From: Acidobacteriota bacterium
GTDB lineage: Bacteria; Acidobacteriota; Vicinamibacteria; Vicinamibacterales; UBA8438
Direction: 5' to 3'
DNA: 52,716 nucleotides
Assembly (NCBI GenBank): GCA_015659035.1
Contig: DQNS01000060.1
Coordinates: 1 to 52,716, forward strand
Shown here: one piece after another, positions 7,730 to 14,872 of the stretch
How positions within the stretch are numbered: the first letter of the stretch is position 1
Layout of the letters: each line of letters starts with the position of its first letter
Position numbers and translations under genes: made by a program
The notes under the pieces: generated by a model
Told to the model about the DNA's origin: nothing
The model's input: the letters and a program-made list of their open reading frames with translations, nothing else
The model's database searches: none

Positions 7730-8770
7730 ATGTCCACTCGAACGAATCGTCAAGTCCTGCTGAACGCCCACCCGGTCGGTTTCCCGGTCGACACCGATTT
7801 CAAGATGGTCGAGACACCGGCGCCTGAGCCCGGCGACGGTGAGCTGCTGATCCGCACGATTTACCAGTCGCTCGACCCCTACATGCGGGGTCGGATGAAT
7901 CCGGGGCTCTCGTATACCGCAGGCGTCAGCCTCGGAGAGGTCATGGGTGCCGGCACGGTTGGGCAGGTGGTGGCGTCGAGGCACGACCGATTCGCCGAGG
8001 GGGACTTCGTCCTCTCCAGCAACGGATGGCAGGAGTACGCCGTGTCTGATGGACGCGGGGTCCGGAAGCTGGACCCGGCGGCCGCGCCGATCTCGACGGC
8101 GGTCGGGGTCCTGGGGATGCCGGGCATGACCGCCTATGCGGGGCTGCTCGAAGTCGGCGAGCTGAAAGACGGCGACAACGTCGTGGTCTCTGCAGCATCG
8201 GGGGCCGTGGGGGCCGTGGTCGGGCAGATCGCCAAGATCAAGGGACACCGGGTCGTGGGAGTGGCCGGTGTACAGAAGAAGTGCGACTACGTCACCGGAG
8301 AGCTCGGCTTCGACGCGTGTGTCAGTCACCGCAGCGACACGCTGGCCGACGACCTGCAGGTGGCCTGCCCGGACGGCATCGACCTCTACTTCGAGAACGT
8401 CGGCGGCAAGGTGTTCGAGGCCGTCCTGCCGCTGCTCAACGACTTCGCGCGGATGCCGGTCTGCGGCCGGATCGCCAACTACAACATGACGTCGCTGCCG
8501 GAGGGCCCCAACGAGGTGCCCCGGCTGATGGGGCTCGTCCTGGTCAAGCGTCTGCGGATTCGCGGGTTCATCGTCTACGACCATGTGCACCTGCAGGACG
8601 ACTTCCTGCGGGACGTCGGCGGCTGGATCGGGTCTGGGCAGCTGAAGTATCGGGAGGACATCGTCGAAGGCATCGAGAACGCCGTCGGCGCATTCCAGGG
8701 GCTGCTGCGCGGCGAGAACTTCGGCAAGCTGCTTGTGCGCGTGTCCGACGACCCCACTAGCCGTGCTTGA
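7730..8770 (+). CDS. NADP-dependent oxidoreductase (zinc-free MDR, CurA/LTB4DH-like)
   Basis: Medium-chain dehydrogenase/reductase of 346 residues without zinc ligands, of the group that reduces alpha,beta-unsaturated ketones and aldehydes with NADPH. Visible features: the N-terminal QSLDPYMRGRMN block typical of leukotriene-B4 dehydrogenase/CurA relatives, the nucleotide-binding segment VSAASGAVGAVVGQIAKIKG, and YFENVGGKVFEAVLPLL and ICGRIANYN-like blocks (here VCGRIANYN). The ATG at 7730 has GAGG about 10 nt upstream. It stands alone behind a striking 17-bp hairpin, suggesting its own control, and is followed by a CTAG-family repeat. Likely role is detoxification of reactive carbonyls; the actual substrate is unknown. 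Confidence 0.88.
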   Translation: MSTRTNRQVLLNAHPVGFPVDTDFKMVETPAPEPGDGELLIRTIYQSLDPYMRGRMNPGLSYTAGVSLGEVMGAGTVGQVVASRHDRFAEGDFVLSSNGWQEYAVSDGRGVRKLDPAAAPISTAVGVLGMPGMTAYAGLLEVGELKDGDNVVVSAASGAVGAVVGQIAKIKGHRVVGVAGVQKKCDYVTGELGFDACVSHRSDTLADDLQVACPDGIDLYFENVGGKVFEAVLPLLNDFARMPVCGRIANYNMTSLPEGPNEVPRLMGLVLVKRLRIRGFIVYDHVHLQDDFLRDVGGWIGSGQLKYREDIVEGIENAVGAFQGLLRGENFGKLLVRVSDDPTSRA

Positions 8771-8910
8771 CCCGGCGACGTGTCGCGGTCGCATTCTTTA
8801 TGCAAGCTCGGCCAGCCCTCGCGTCGTGGGGCCTTTGAGAAATGCCGCGTCGCGAAGTGCAGCCCACCACCGGCGGGGGTACTCGTCGGTCCGAGGCGGA
8901 GATTCGCTCG
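8757..8910 (-). repeat. CTAG-bounded repeat, long copy ending at a start codon
   Basis: Read on the minus strand it contains CTCCGCCTCGGACCGACGAG, then TTTCTCAAAGGCCCCACGA and CGAGGGCTGGC, in the same order as in the copy at 32070-32215. On the plus strand its last bases (GGCGGAGATTCGCTCG) abut the ATG of the carrier gene and provide its GGAG ribosome site. Confidence 0.55.
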
Positions 8911-10275
8911 ATGACCGAGCCCCGCGGCTCCCGTTTTCCGGACGCGCTCGTCCTCATCTTCGGGCTGATCCTGCTGGCCCAGCTCGCGACCTACGTGCTC
9001 CCAGCCGGCGAGTTCGATCGTGAGAGCGGTCAGGTCGTCCGCGACAGCTACCACGCCGTCGAGGCTGAGCCGCTGCCGGTCTTCACGTTCCTGACGGCGG
9101 TGCCGGCCGGTCTGGCCGACGCCGCCGACATCATTTTCTTCATCCTCATCGTCGGCGGGGTGTTCGGGGTGCTCCGGGCGACCGGGGCGGTCGATGCGTT
9201 GATCGGCCTGGCGATTCACCGGCTCGGTGGCCGGCCGGTGCTGCTGGTCGGCGGCATGGTCACCCTGTTCGCCCTCGGGTCGTCGACGGTCGGTATGGCC
9301 GAGGAGTACATGCCGTTCGTGCCGCTGCTGGTGACGATGTGCCTGGCGCTTCGGATGGACGCCGTGGTCGGGCTGGGCATCATCTACGTCGGTGCCGGCG
9401 TCGGCTACGCCTGCGCCGCGCTCAACCCGTTCACCGTGGTGATCGCCCAGGACATCGCGGGCCTCGATCTGTACTCGGGGCAGTCGGTCCGCTGGCTGCT
9501 CCTGGCGGTCTGTCTGGTGGTCGGCGTGCACCATCTCCTGCGCTACGTGGACCGGATGCAGGCGGACCCCGAGCGCAGTCTCGTGCACGATGTGTCCTAC
9601 ACCGGCTTCGACCTGCCGGACGACGTGGAGCTGACCCGGGCGCGTCTGGCGGTGGCCATCGTGTTCGTCGCCGGGATCGGGCTGTTCGTGTACGGCGTTG
9701 GGGTGCGCGAGTGGTATCTGACGGAGCTGACCGCGGTGTTCCTGGCGATGGCGCTCGTGGCCGTGGCAGTCACCAGGCTGTCCCCGAACCGGGCCGCCGG
9801 CGCGTTCTACACCGGCGCTGCCGAGCTGACCGCGACCGCCATCATCGTCGGGTTCGCCCGCACCATCCAGGTGGTGCTGACCGAGGGGCAGGTCATCGAC
9901 ACGGTGATCAACGCCCTCGCGACACCACTCCAGGCGTTTCCCGGCCAGGTGGCGGCGATCGGGATGCTCGCGGTGCAGACCGCCTGCAACCTGTTCATTC
10001 CGTCCGGCTCCGGACAGGCGTACGTGACCATGCCGATCATGGCGCCGCTCGCCGACCTGACCGGCATCACGCGGCAAGTCTCTGTGCTTGCCTACCAGTT
10101 CGGTGACGGCTTCACCAACATGGTGGTGCCCACCAACGCGCTGCTGATGGGGATGCTGGCGCTGGCCCGGATCCCGTATCAGCGTTGGCTGCGGTTCGTC
10201 GGTCCGCTGTTGCTGAAACTCTACGCGGTGGCGATTCTGGCGCTGATCCTCGCGGTCCAGCTGGGGTATGACTAG
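8911..10275 (+). CDS. YfcC/DcuC-family membrane carrier
   Basis: Polytopic inner-membrane protein (454 residues) of the YfcC family (C4-dicarboxylate anaerobic carrier superfamily), some members of which move basic amino acids or peptides. The first membrane segment is FPDALVLIFGLILLAQLATY, followed by VLPAGEFDRE, a typical family opening; other family blocks are IIFFILIVGGVFGVLRATG, MAEEYMPFVPLLVTMCLALR and ALNPFTVVIAQDIAGLDLYS. About 11-12 hydrophobic segments. I start at the ATG at 8911 rather than the in-frame codon at 8842, because the upstream stretch is repeat DNA and homology begins at the first membrane segment. Substrate unknown. Confidence 0.82.
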   Translation: MTEPRGSRFPDALVLIFGLILLAQLATYVLPAGEFDRESGQVVRDSYHAVEAEPLPVFTFLTAVPAGLADAADIIFFILIVGGVFGVLRATGAVDALIGLAIHRLGGRPVLLVGGMVTLFALGSSTVGMAEEYMPFVPLLVTMCLALRMDAVVGLGIIYVGAGVGYACAALNPFTVVIAQDIAGLDLYSGQSVRWLLLAVCLVVGVHHLLRYVDRMQADPERSLVHDVSYTGFDLPDDVELTRARLAVAIVFVAGIGLFVYGVGVREWYLTELTAVFLAMALVAVAVTRLSPNRAAGAFYTGAAELTATAIIVGFARTIQVVLTEGQVIDTVINALATPLQAFPGQVAAIGMLAVQTACNLFIPSGSGQAYVTMPIMAPLADLTGITRQVSVLAYQFGDGFTNMVVPTNALLMGMLALARIPYQRWLRFVGPLLLKLYAVAILALILAVQLGYD

Positions 10276-10280
10276 AGAAA

Positions 10281-10316
10281 GCTCCAAGGAGCCAGAAGTC
10301 GGAAGGCAGAAGACTG
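10281..10316. repeat. CAGGAG-family repeat, degenerate
   Basis: GCTCCAAGGAGCCAGAAGTC GGAAGGCAGAAGAC-type units (split here) just after the carrier gene stop. Weaker copy of the family seen near the his genes. Confidence 0.4.
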
Positions 10317-10440
10317 GTCGCGTTCCCCCCGCGTTGCCCGGCGGACCATCCTGTCCGGTGGGGACTCGCTTTTCTCCGCTGGCGGCAACTACAATGGCTA
10401 CACTGGGTCGTGTCGGCCCGCGGTGCTCGGATTGGAGCGG

Positions 10441-11289
10441 ATGATGACAACTCGCGGGCTGTCTCTGAGCGGTGCTGTGGCTCTGTCGGTCGGGGTGGCA
10501 ATCGGGTGCGGGACGCCCGGCGGGCCCGGCGGTCAGACCGCCACTGGTCCGGCGCCGGTGCCCGTCTTCGCCGCTGCTGTGCGGCCCGGTACCATCCAAC
10601 TCGTGGCCGACCCTTCACCGCTGCCCGCGATCAGCATGCAGGACCTCGATGGCCGCACCATCACCACCGACGACCTGTATGGCAAGGTCACCCTGGTGAA
10701 CTTCTGGGCGACGTGGTGCGGGCCGTGCCGTGCGGAGATACCGGATCTCATCAAGCTGCAGGCGCGCTATCCGGACCATCTCCAGATCATCGGCGTGTCG
10801 GCGGATGAAGGCCCGGTTCAGGTGGTCGAGGACTTCGCGACCGCGTACGGCATCAACTATCCGATCGTGATGAGCACGCCGGAGCTGAACCGCGCGTTCC
10901 CGGGTGTCATGGCGTTGCCGACGTCGTTCATTATCGACCCCGAGGGGCGCGTCGTGCAGACCCACATCGGCCTGATCAATCCCGGGGTGCTCGAGCAGGA
11001 AACCCGGTTCCTGGCGGCACTCGATCTGGATATCACGGTGGACATCGTCGACGAGAATCAGCACGGCCTGCTGGTCAACGCCGCGCAGGCGACCGAGATT
11101 CCCGGTCTGGACCTGACGACCCTCACGCCCGAGCAGCGGACAACCGCGTTGCAGCGGCTGAATCAAGAGGGATGCACGTGCGGCTGCAAGCTGACCCTGG
11201 CGCAATGCCGGATCAACGACTCGTCCTGTGGGTTCAGCCTGCCGCTTGCCGAGCAGGTCGTCGCCGAGATCGTCGGCGACTCGGCGTAG
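10441..11289 (+). CDS. TlpA-like thioredoxin-fold lipoprotein with Cys-rich tail
   Basis: Exported thiol-disulfide protein (282 residues). A hydrophobic leader ends in VAIGC, a plausible lipobox, so it is probably membrane-anchored in the periplasm. The thioredoxin domain (about residues 65-195) carries VNFWATWCGPCRAEIPDL with the WCGPC active site, and VMALPTSFIIDPEGRVV with the cis-Pro. After it comes an unusual C-terminal segment ending in CTCGCKLTLAQCRINDSSC, spacing CxCxCx6Cx6C, then about 20 more residues. The ATG at 10441 follows TTGGAGCGG; an upstream in-frame GTG is less likely. Role probably reductive thiol exchange, for example in cytochrome maturation; the b-type cytochrome downstream fits but does not prove this. 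Confidence 0.8.
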   Translation: MMTTRGLSLSGAVALSVGVAIGCGTPGGPGGQTATGPAPVPVFAAAVRPGTIQLVADPSPLPAISMQDLDGRTITTDDLYGKVTLVNFWATWCGPCRAEIPDLIKLQARYPDHLQIIGVSADEGPVQVVEDFATAYGINYPIVMSTPELNRAFPGVMALPTSFIIDPEGRVVQTHIGLINPGVLEQETRFLAALDLDITVDIVDENQHGLLVNAAQATEIPGLDLTTLTPEQRTTALQRLNQEGCTCGCKLTLAQCRINDSSCGFSLPLAEQVVAEIVGDSA

Positions 11290-11307
11290 GTCCCATCGTC
11301 CTAGCGG

Positions 11308-11327
11308 CTAGCAGCCCGTGGTGACAG
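11308..11327 (+). repeat. CTAGCAGCCCGTGG motif, copy 1
   Basis: CTAGCAGCCCGTGGTGACAG. The reverse complement of 28902-28923 reads the same with two extra bases (GT) in the middle. Two copies only in this window, one in each orientation. Confidence 0.5.
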
Positions 11328-11349
11328 TCCGGATGCATTCGACCGGTGC

Positions 11350-11432
11350 TGCATCCCGCCTGGCTGCGTTGCTCCCCGGTCAAATACTGCCGGTATTCTT
11401 GGTCGGCGCAGCTTGCACTGGCCGGGCGCGGC
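11350..11432 (+). repeat. ATACTGCCGG-family repeat, copy 1
   Basis: Contains AAATACTGCCGGTATTCTTG and, 20 nt on, GCTTGCACTGGCCGGGCGCG. The same two blocks in the same order occur at 39500-39561, and the first plus part of the second at 40535-40577. Confidence 0.6.
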
Positions 11433-11611
11433 ATCCCGCAGCGGGTCTCACCGTCGTTCCGAATGGGACCACGACGCTCGGGCCCGGGCTCCGCCTGGGC
11501 GAAGAATCAGTTGAATCCTACCGGCCAGCCCGGTATTCTTCCCGCCTAGCGGTCCGGGGTGTTTTACCGAAGCACATGGTCAAGTGGGCCATCCGAGGCA
11601 CGGGGGCGTAA

Positions 11612-12454
11612 ATGGAACTGTTTCAATTTGGACCCGATCCGTGGGGGCAGGAGATTCTCATTCGGCTTTCTTGGGGACTTCTATACGTGTCGTTCTGGGC
11701 GGGTATCGTCTTTATCCTCTTCCACGCGGTCTATGCGGTCGTCTGGAAGCCGAAGGTGGCCGTGGAGGGCGGGGGCGAGGGTGCCTCGCCCGGCGTCGAG
11801 GTGAACGTGCCGGAGAAGGTCGTCCGTCACACCGGCATGGCTCGGATCTTCCACTGGGTGATGGCGGCCTCGATGCTCGTCCTGTTGGCGACCGGCTTCC
11901 TGCCGATCATCGGGCTGGACTTCGCCTGGCTGAGCATCCACTGGATCTCCGGCATCATCCTGATCCTGTGCATTCTGTATCACATCGTCCACGCCTCCTT
12001 CTTTCTGGACTTCTGGTCGATCTGGATCCTGCCCCGCGATCTCAAAGAGGCGGTGCAACGGACGAAGCGCCAGCTCGGGCAGTCGGTGGACGTGGGCAAG
12101 CACGCCAAATACCCACTCGACCACAAGCTCTATCACCTCGCGGTGACGACCTTCGGACTGATCGTCTCGGCCACCGGCATCCTGATGATGATGCGGATCG
12201 ACCACTGGCTCCCGTTCCTGGCCCGGAACGACACGTTCTTCACCGACCCGAACTGGGGCGTCGTCTACACGGTGCACGGCTTTTCGGCGGTGTTGTTCGT
12301 GATGCTCACCATCACCCACATCTATTTCTCCCTCCGTCCGGATAAACTGTGGATCACCAAATCGATGATCTTCGGCTGGGTGAGTCGGGCCGACTACCTG
12401 GCGCACCATGACCCGAAGAAATGGGTCGTGACCGACGACAGCACCAAGGGGTGA
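11612..12454 (+). CDS. b-type cytochrome, formate-dehydrogenase-gamma/b561-like
   Basis: Integral membrane cytochrome b subunit (280 residues) resembling the gamma subunit of formate dehydrogenase and Ni-hydrogenase cytochrome b. About five membrane segments: an extra N-terminal one at 19-44, then four at roughly 78-100, 105-130, 172-195 and 217-241. Candidate heme ligands are His81 (RIFHW), His110 (SIHW), His124/His127 (LYHIVH), His175 (LYHL), His222 (VHGF) and His236 (THIYF). It probably transfers electrons between quinone and a periplasmic redox partner, but no catalytic or multiheme subunit is encoded next to it. It is followed at 46 nt by a small unknown gene and then a flavoprotein, which may be functionally linked. 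Confidence 0.82.
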   Translation: MELFQFGPDPWGQEILIRLSWGLLYVSFWAGIVFILFHAVYAVVWKPKVAVEGGGEGASPGVEVNVPEKVVRHTGMARIFHWVMAASMLVLLATGFLPIIGLDFAWLSIHWISGIILILCILYHIVHASFFLDFWSIWILPRDLKEAVQRTKRQLGQSVDVGKHAKYPLDHKLYHLAVTTFGLIVSATGILMMMRIDHWLPFLARNDTFFTDPNWGVVYTVHGFSAVLFVMLTITHIYFSLRPDKLWITKSMIFGWVSRADYLAHHDPKKWVVTDDSTKG

Positions 12455-12500
12455 GACTATTCGGCGCGCGTTTGCGTGCCGCGGCCATGAAGGCGGGAGC

Positions 12501-12971
12501 GTGTCCGATACAGCGACGTCGGCGTTGAAAGATCGTATCGACGCGATCGAAGGCGGGTACGAGTTCTTCCTGAGCTATGCCGCCAAGGGGTTCCGGGCCG
12601 ACCCGGCGACCGGCGGCGAGTTGCGGGACTGTCTCCGGCGCATGGACACAGCGATGGACGGGCTCGGCGAGTTCCTGTCGGCGCTGGTCAGTGAGCGCGA
12701 CCTCGAGCCGCTGCCGCCATATGATGCGTTCTTCGAGGTGGTCGGCCAGGACGCCCGGCGCGCTCAGCTGGCGATCCGGCTCGTGATGGCCCAGCCCGGT
12801 ATCAGCAGCCAGGTCATCGACAACCTGAACGCCTCGGTGCATCTGCGTGCCCTGCTCACCGATCTGTTTCTCGTCGACGAGATCCTGCGGCCGCGCGCCT
12901 CCGACGCAATTCCGGCGGCGGCCCTGGCCAGCGAGGAGCCCCCGCCCGCGGACACGTCCTCCACGCCCTAG
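12501..12971 (+). CDS. Hypothetical soluble helical protein
   Basis: 156 residues, no signal peptide, no membrane segment, not recognised. It starts VSDTATSALKDRIDAIEGGY and is largely helical, with acidic and hydrophobic heptad-like stretches (LRDCLRRMDTAMDGLGEFLSAL split over residues about 45-66; LNASVHLRALLTDLFLVDEIL near 115-135) and a Pro/Ser-rich tail. The GTG at 12501 is chosen because GGCGGGAGC precedes it; a nearby ATG at 12487 is out of frame. Codon use matches its neighbours. It sits between the cytochrome b gene and a flavoprotein, so an accessory or assembly role is possible but is only inference. Confidence 0.7.
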   Translation: MSDTATSALKDRIDAIEGGYEFFLSYAAKGFRADPATGGELRDCLRRMDTAMDGLGEFLSALVSERDLEPLPPYDAFFEVVGQDARRAQLAIRLVMAQPGISSQVIDNLNASVHLRALLTDLFLVDEILRPRASDAIPAAALASEEPPPADTSSTP

Positions 12972-12989
12972 CACACGGATCGCTGAAAA

Positions 12990-13038
12990 GGGCGCTCCGG
13001 TTTCTCTCTCTCCCCCTAGGAGAGGGCCGGGGTGAAGG
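12990..13038 (+). repeat. CTCTCCCC-type repeat with GGAGAG hairpin
   Basis: GGCGCTCCGGTTTCTCTC, then CTCTCC (13008-13013) paired with GGAGAG (13019-13024), then GGGCCGGGGTGAAGG. Matches 6716-6742; related words are inverted at 39603-39666. Repeats of this general look are common in GC-rich genomes. It ends close to the ribosome site of the flavoprotein. Confidence 0.55.
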
Positions 13039-13053
13039 CCAAGGGGTGAGACA

Positions 13054-14571
13054 ACGGCAGACCTACCTCCGCTCGTCCCGCTCGACACCCACAATCGGAC
13101 GCTGATCGGGAACGTTCATCCGACAGACTGGACCAACCCGACCCCGGCGGATCGGTATCACGTCGTCGTCGTCGGCGCCGGTACGGCCGGGTTGATCGCC
13201 GCTTCGTTCGCGGCGGGCGCCGGGGCCCGGGTCGCGCTGGTCGAGCGGTACCTCATGGGGGGGGATTGTCTCAACGTCGGCTGTGTGCCGTCGAAAAGCA
13301 TCATCCGGTCGTCACGCGTGTTCGCGGAGCTGCGTGACGCCGCGGCGCTGGGGTGGCGTGTTCCCCCCGGCGCCGCGGCCGATTTCGAGGCGGTGATGGC
13401 TCGTATGCGTCGGATCCGGGCCCGGATCAGCCCGAACGATTCCGCGGCGCGCTACCGCGACGAGAAAGGGATCGATGTCTTTCTCGGGTCGGCTCGCTTT
13501 ACGAGCGAGACGACGCTCGATGTCGGCGGCGCCACGCTGCGGTTCGGCAAGGCGCTCATCGCGACCGGCGCGCGTCCGGCGCAGCTGCCGATACGAGGGC
13601 TCGCCGAGGCCGGGTATCTCACCAACGAGACGGTGTTCAACCTGACGGCGCGGCCGCGTCGGCTGGCGGTGATCGGTGGCGGTCCGGTCGGCTCGGAGCT
13701 GGCGCAGGCGTTCTGCCGGTTGGGGTCCGAGGTCACGGTGCTGGAGATGTCAGACCACATCCTCGTGCGCGAGGACCCCGACGCCGCCGCGATCGTCCAA
13801 ACAGCGCTGACGCGGGACGGGGTGCGAGTGGTCGTGAAATGTGGCATCGAGCGGGTCGAGCGACAGGGTGCCGAGAAGGTGATTCACTTCACCTGTGACG
13901 GCGTGCAGAGCGTTACGGTGGACGAGATTCTCGTCGGCGCCGGTCGCGCGCCGAACATCGATGAGCTCGGGCTTGACGCCGCTGGGGTGAACCACGATCG
14001 CACGGGGGTGAGGGTCGACGACAGGCTGCAGACGTCGAACCCGCGCGTCTACGCCGCCGGCGATGTCTGCATGGCGTGGAAGTTCACGCACGCGGCCGAG
14101 GACGCCGCCCGAATCGCGGTCCAGAACGCGTTGTTCCCCGGCCGGCGCCGGCTCAGCACGCTGACGATGCCCTGGTGCACCTACACCGATCCGGAAGTGG
14201 CGCACGTCGGTCTCTACGAGCACCAGGCGGCCGCGCAGGGGGTGTCGGTTGCCACGTATACGCACTACTGGCGCGACGTGGACCGGGCCATCACCGACGG
14301 CGAGGACGACGGGTTCGTGCGGGTGCACACGCGCACGGGGACGGACGAGATTCTCGGCGCGACAATCGTGGCCGGGCACGCCGGCGAGATGATCAGCGAG
14401 GTCACGCTGGCGATGGTCGCTCGCCTCGGGCTCGGGACGCTGGCCAACGTCATTCATCCCTACCCGACACAAGCCGACGCCCTGCGCCGGGTGGCATTCC
14501 AGTACAGCGTGACCCGGGTCACGCCCCTGGTGAAACGGCTGCTCGGGGTCTGGCTGAAGCTCACCGGATGA
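13054..14571 (+). CDS. Mercuric-reductase-like FAD disulfide oxidoreductase, non-canonical start
   Basis: Pyridine nucleotide-disulfide oxidoreductase of about 505 residues, of the mercuric-reductase/dihydrolipoyl-dehydrogenase type. FAD site VVVVGAGTAGLIAA (about residues 36-49), redox pair GGDCLNVGCVPSK, NAD site VIGGGPVGSELAQAF, second FAD block VYAAGDV, and C-terminal dimer motif NVIHPYPTQADA, with Asp where Glu is usual. It lacks the mercuric-reductase MerA N-terminal metal domain and C-terminal Cys pair, so Hg reduction is unlikely. The conserved N-terminus (PLDTHNRTLIGNVHPTDW) is in frame back to a stop at 13033, yet there is no ATG, GTG or TTG before a TTG at 13192 that would cut the FAD motif. 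ACG at 13054 sits 7 nt after AAGGGG and is my best start; CTG at 13102 is the alternative. Confidence 0.75.
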   Translation, partial: TADLPPLVPLDTHNRTLIGNVHPTDWTNPTPADRYHVVVVGAGTAGLIAASFAAGAGARVALVERYLMGGDCLNVGCVPSKSIIRSSRVFAELRDAAALGWRVPPGAAADFEAVMARMRRIRARISPNDSAARYRDEKGIDVFLGSARFTSETTLDVGGATLRFGKALIATGARPAQLPIRGLAEAGYLTNETVFNLTARPRRLAVIGGGPVGSELAQAFCRLGSEVTVLEMSDHILVREDPDAAAIVQTALTRDGVRVVVKCGIERVERQGAEKVIHFTCDGVQSVTVDEILVGAGRAPNIDELGLDAAGVNHDRTGVRVDDRLQTSNPRVYAAGDVCMAWKFTHAAEDAARIAVQNALFPGRRRLSTLTMPWCTYTDPEVAHVGLYEHQAAAQGVSVATYTHYWRDVDRAITDGEDDGFVRVHTRTGTDEILGATIVAGHAGEMISEVTLAMVARLGLGTLANVIHPYPTQADALRRVAFQYSVTRVTPLVKRLLGVWLKLTG

Positions 14572-14630
14572 CGGACATGACACAATGAACGCGGGCACGC
14601 GGAGCCGCGCGCAACACCCGCAGCAGCCGT

Positions 14631-14782
14631 ATGAGGGGATTGGGCCCGAGTCTACTTCGTCTGGCCATCGGCACGGTGTTCGTGGCCCACGGCCTCGTCA
14701 AGCGGATTCCGGTACCGGGAGCGGTGTGAGGGAGACCGCCGCCCTGTTCGAGTCGGCGGGTCGGGCCCGTCTGCGGCGCTAA
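14631..14782 (+). pseudogene. DoxX-family relic (frameshifted, truncated)
   Basis: One frame reads MRGLGPSLLRLAIGTVFVAH followed by GLVKRIPVPGAV and a stop; a shifted frame then reads ETAALFESAGRARLRR and stops. DoxX-family membrane proteins normally open with LLRLALG-VF-AHG-QK and continue with G-TAAFFESLG, so the two halves match consecutive parts of one gene. Only about 50 of some 130 residues remain and at least one frameshift separates them. DoxX genes are linked to redox/thiol flavoproteins elsewhere, which makes the position after the flavoprotein suggestive. Confidence 0.5.
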
Positions 14783-14790
14783 GGAAAGGG

Positions 14791-14860
14791 CTCTACAGGA
14801 GTCAGGAGGAAACCGCCGAGCGCCTGAAGTCTGACGCCCGAAGCCTGTAGTCAAGGAGTC
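14791..14860. repeat. CAGGAG-family repeat before the SDR gene
   Basis: CTCTACAGGAGTCAGGAGGA, then GCCTGAAGTCTGACGCCCGA and AGCCTGTAGTCAAGGAGTC. Inverted CTACAGG/CCTGTAG words are present, so the copy can fold imperfectly. Confidence 0.5.
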
Positions 14861-14872
14861 GAAAGCGGGGGA

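Larger units (their letters stand above)
11290..11611. other. Gene-free stretch with repeats before cytochrome b gene
   Basis: No credible gene. It contains a CTAGCAGCCCGTGGTGACAG motif, an ATACTGCCGG-family repeat, a second partial GGCCAGCCCGGTATTCTTCC echo near 11526-11545, and presumably the promoter of the cytochrome b gene, which I cannot assign confidently. Confidence 0.6.

Noticed and set aside
8575-10599. 674-codon minus-strand open frame across the carrier gene
   Set aside because: Shadow of the YfcC-type gene and flanking DNA; no recognisable domain and implausible Gly/Arg/His/Gln bias.
13054-14571. Mercuric reductase MerA and a mer operon
   Set aside because: No N-terminal HMA domain, no C-terminal vicinal Cys pair, and no merR, merT or merP nearby; only the general flavoprotein fold is shared.
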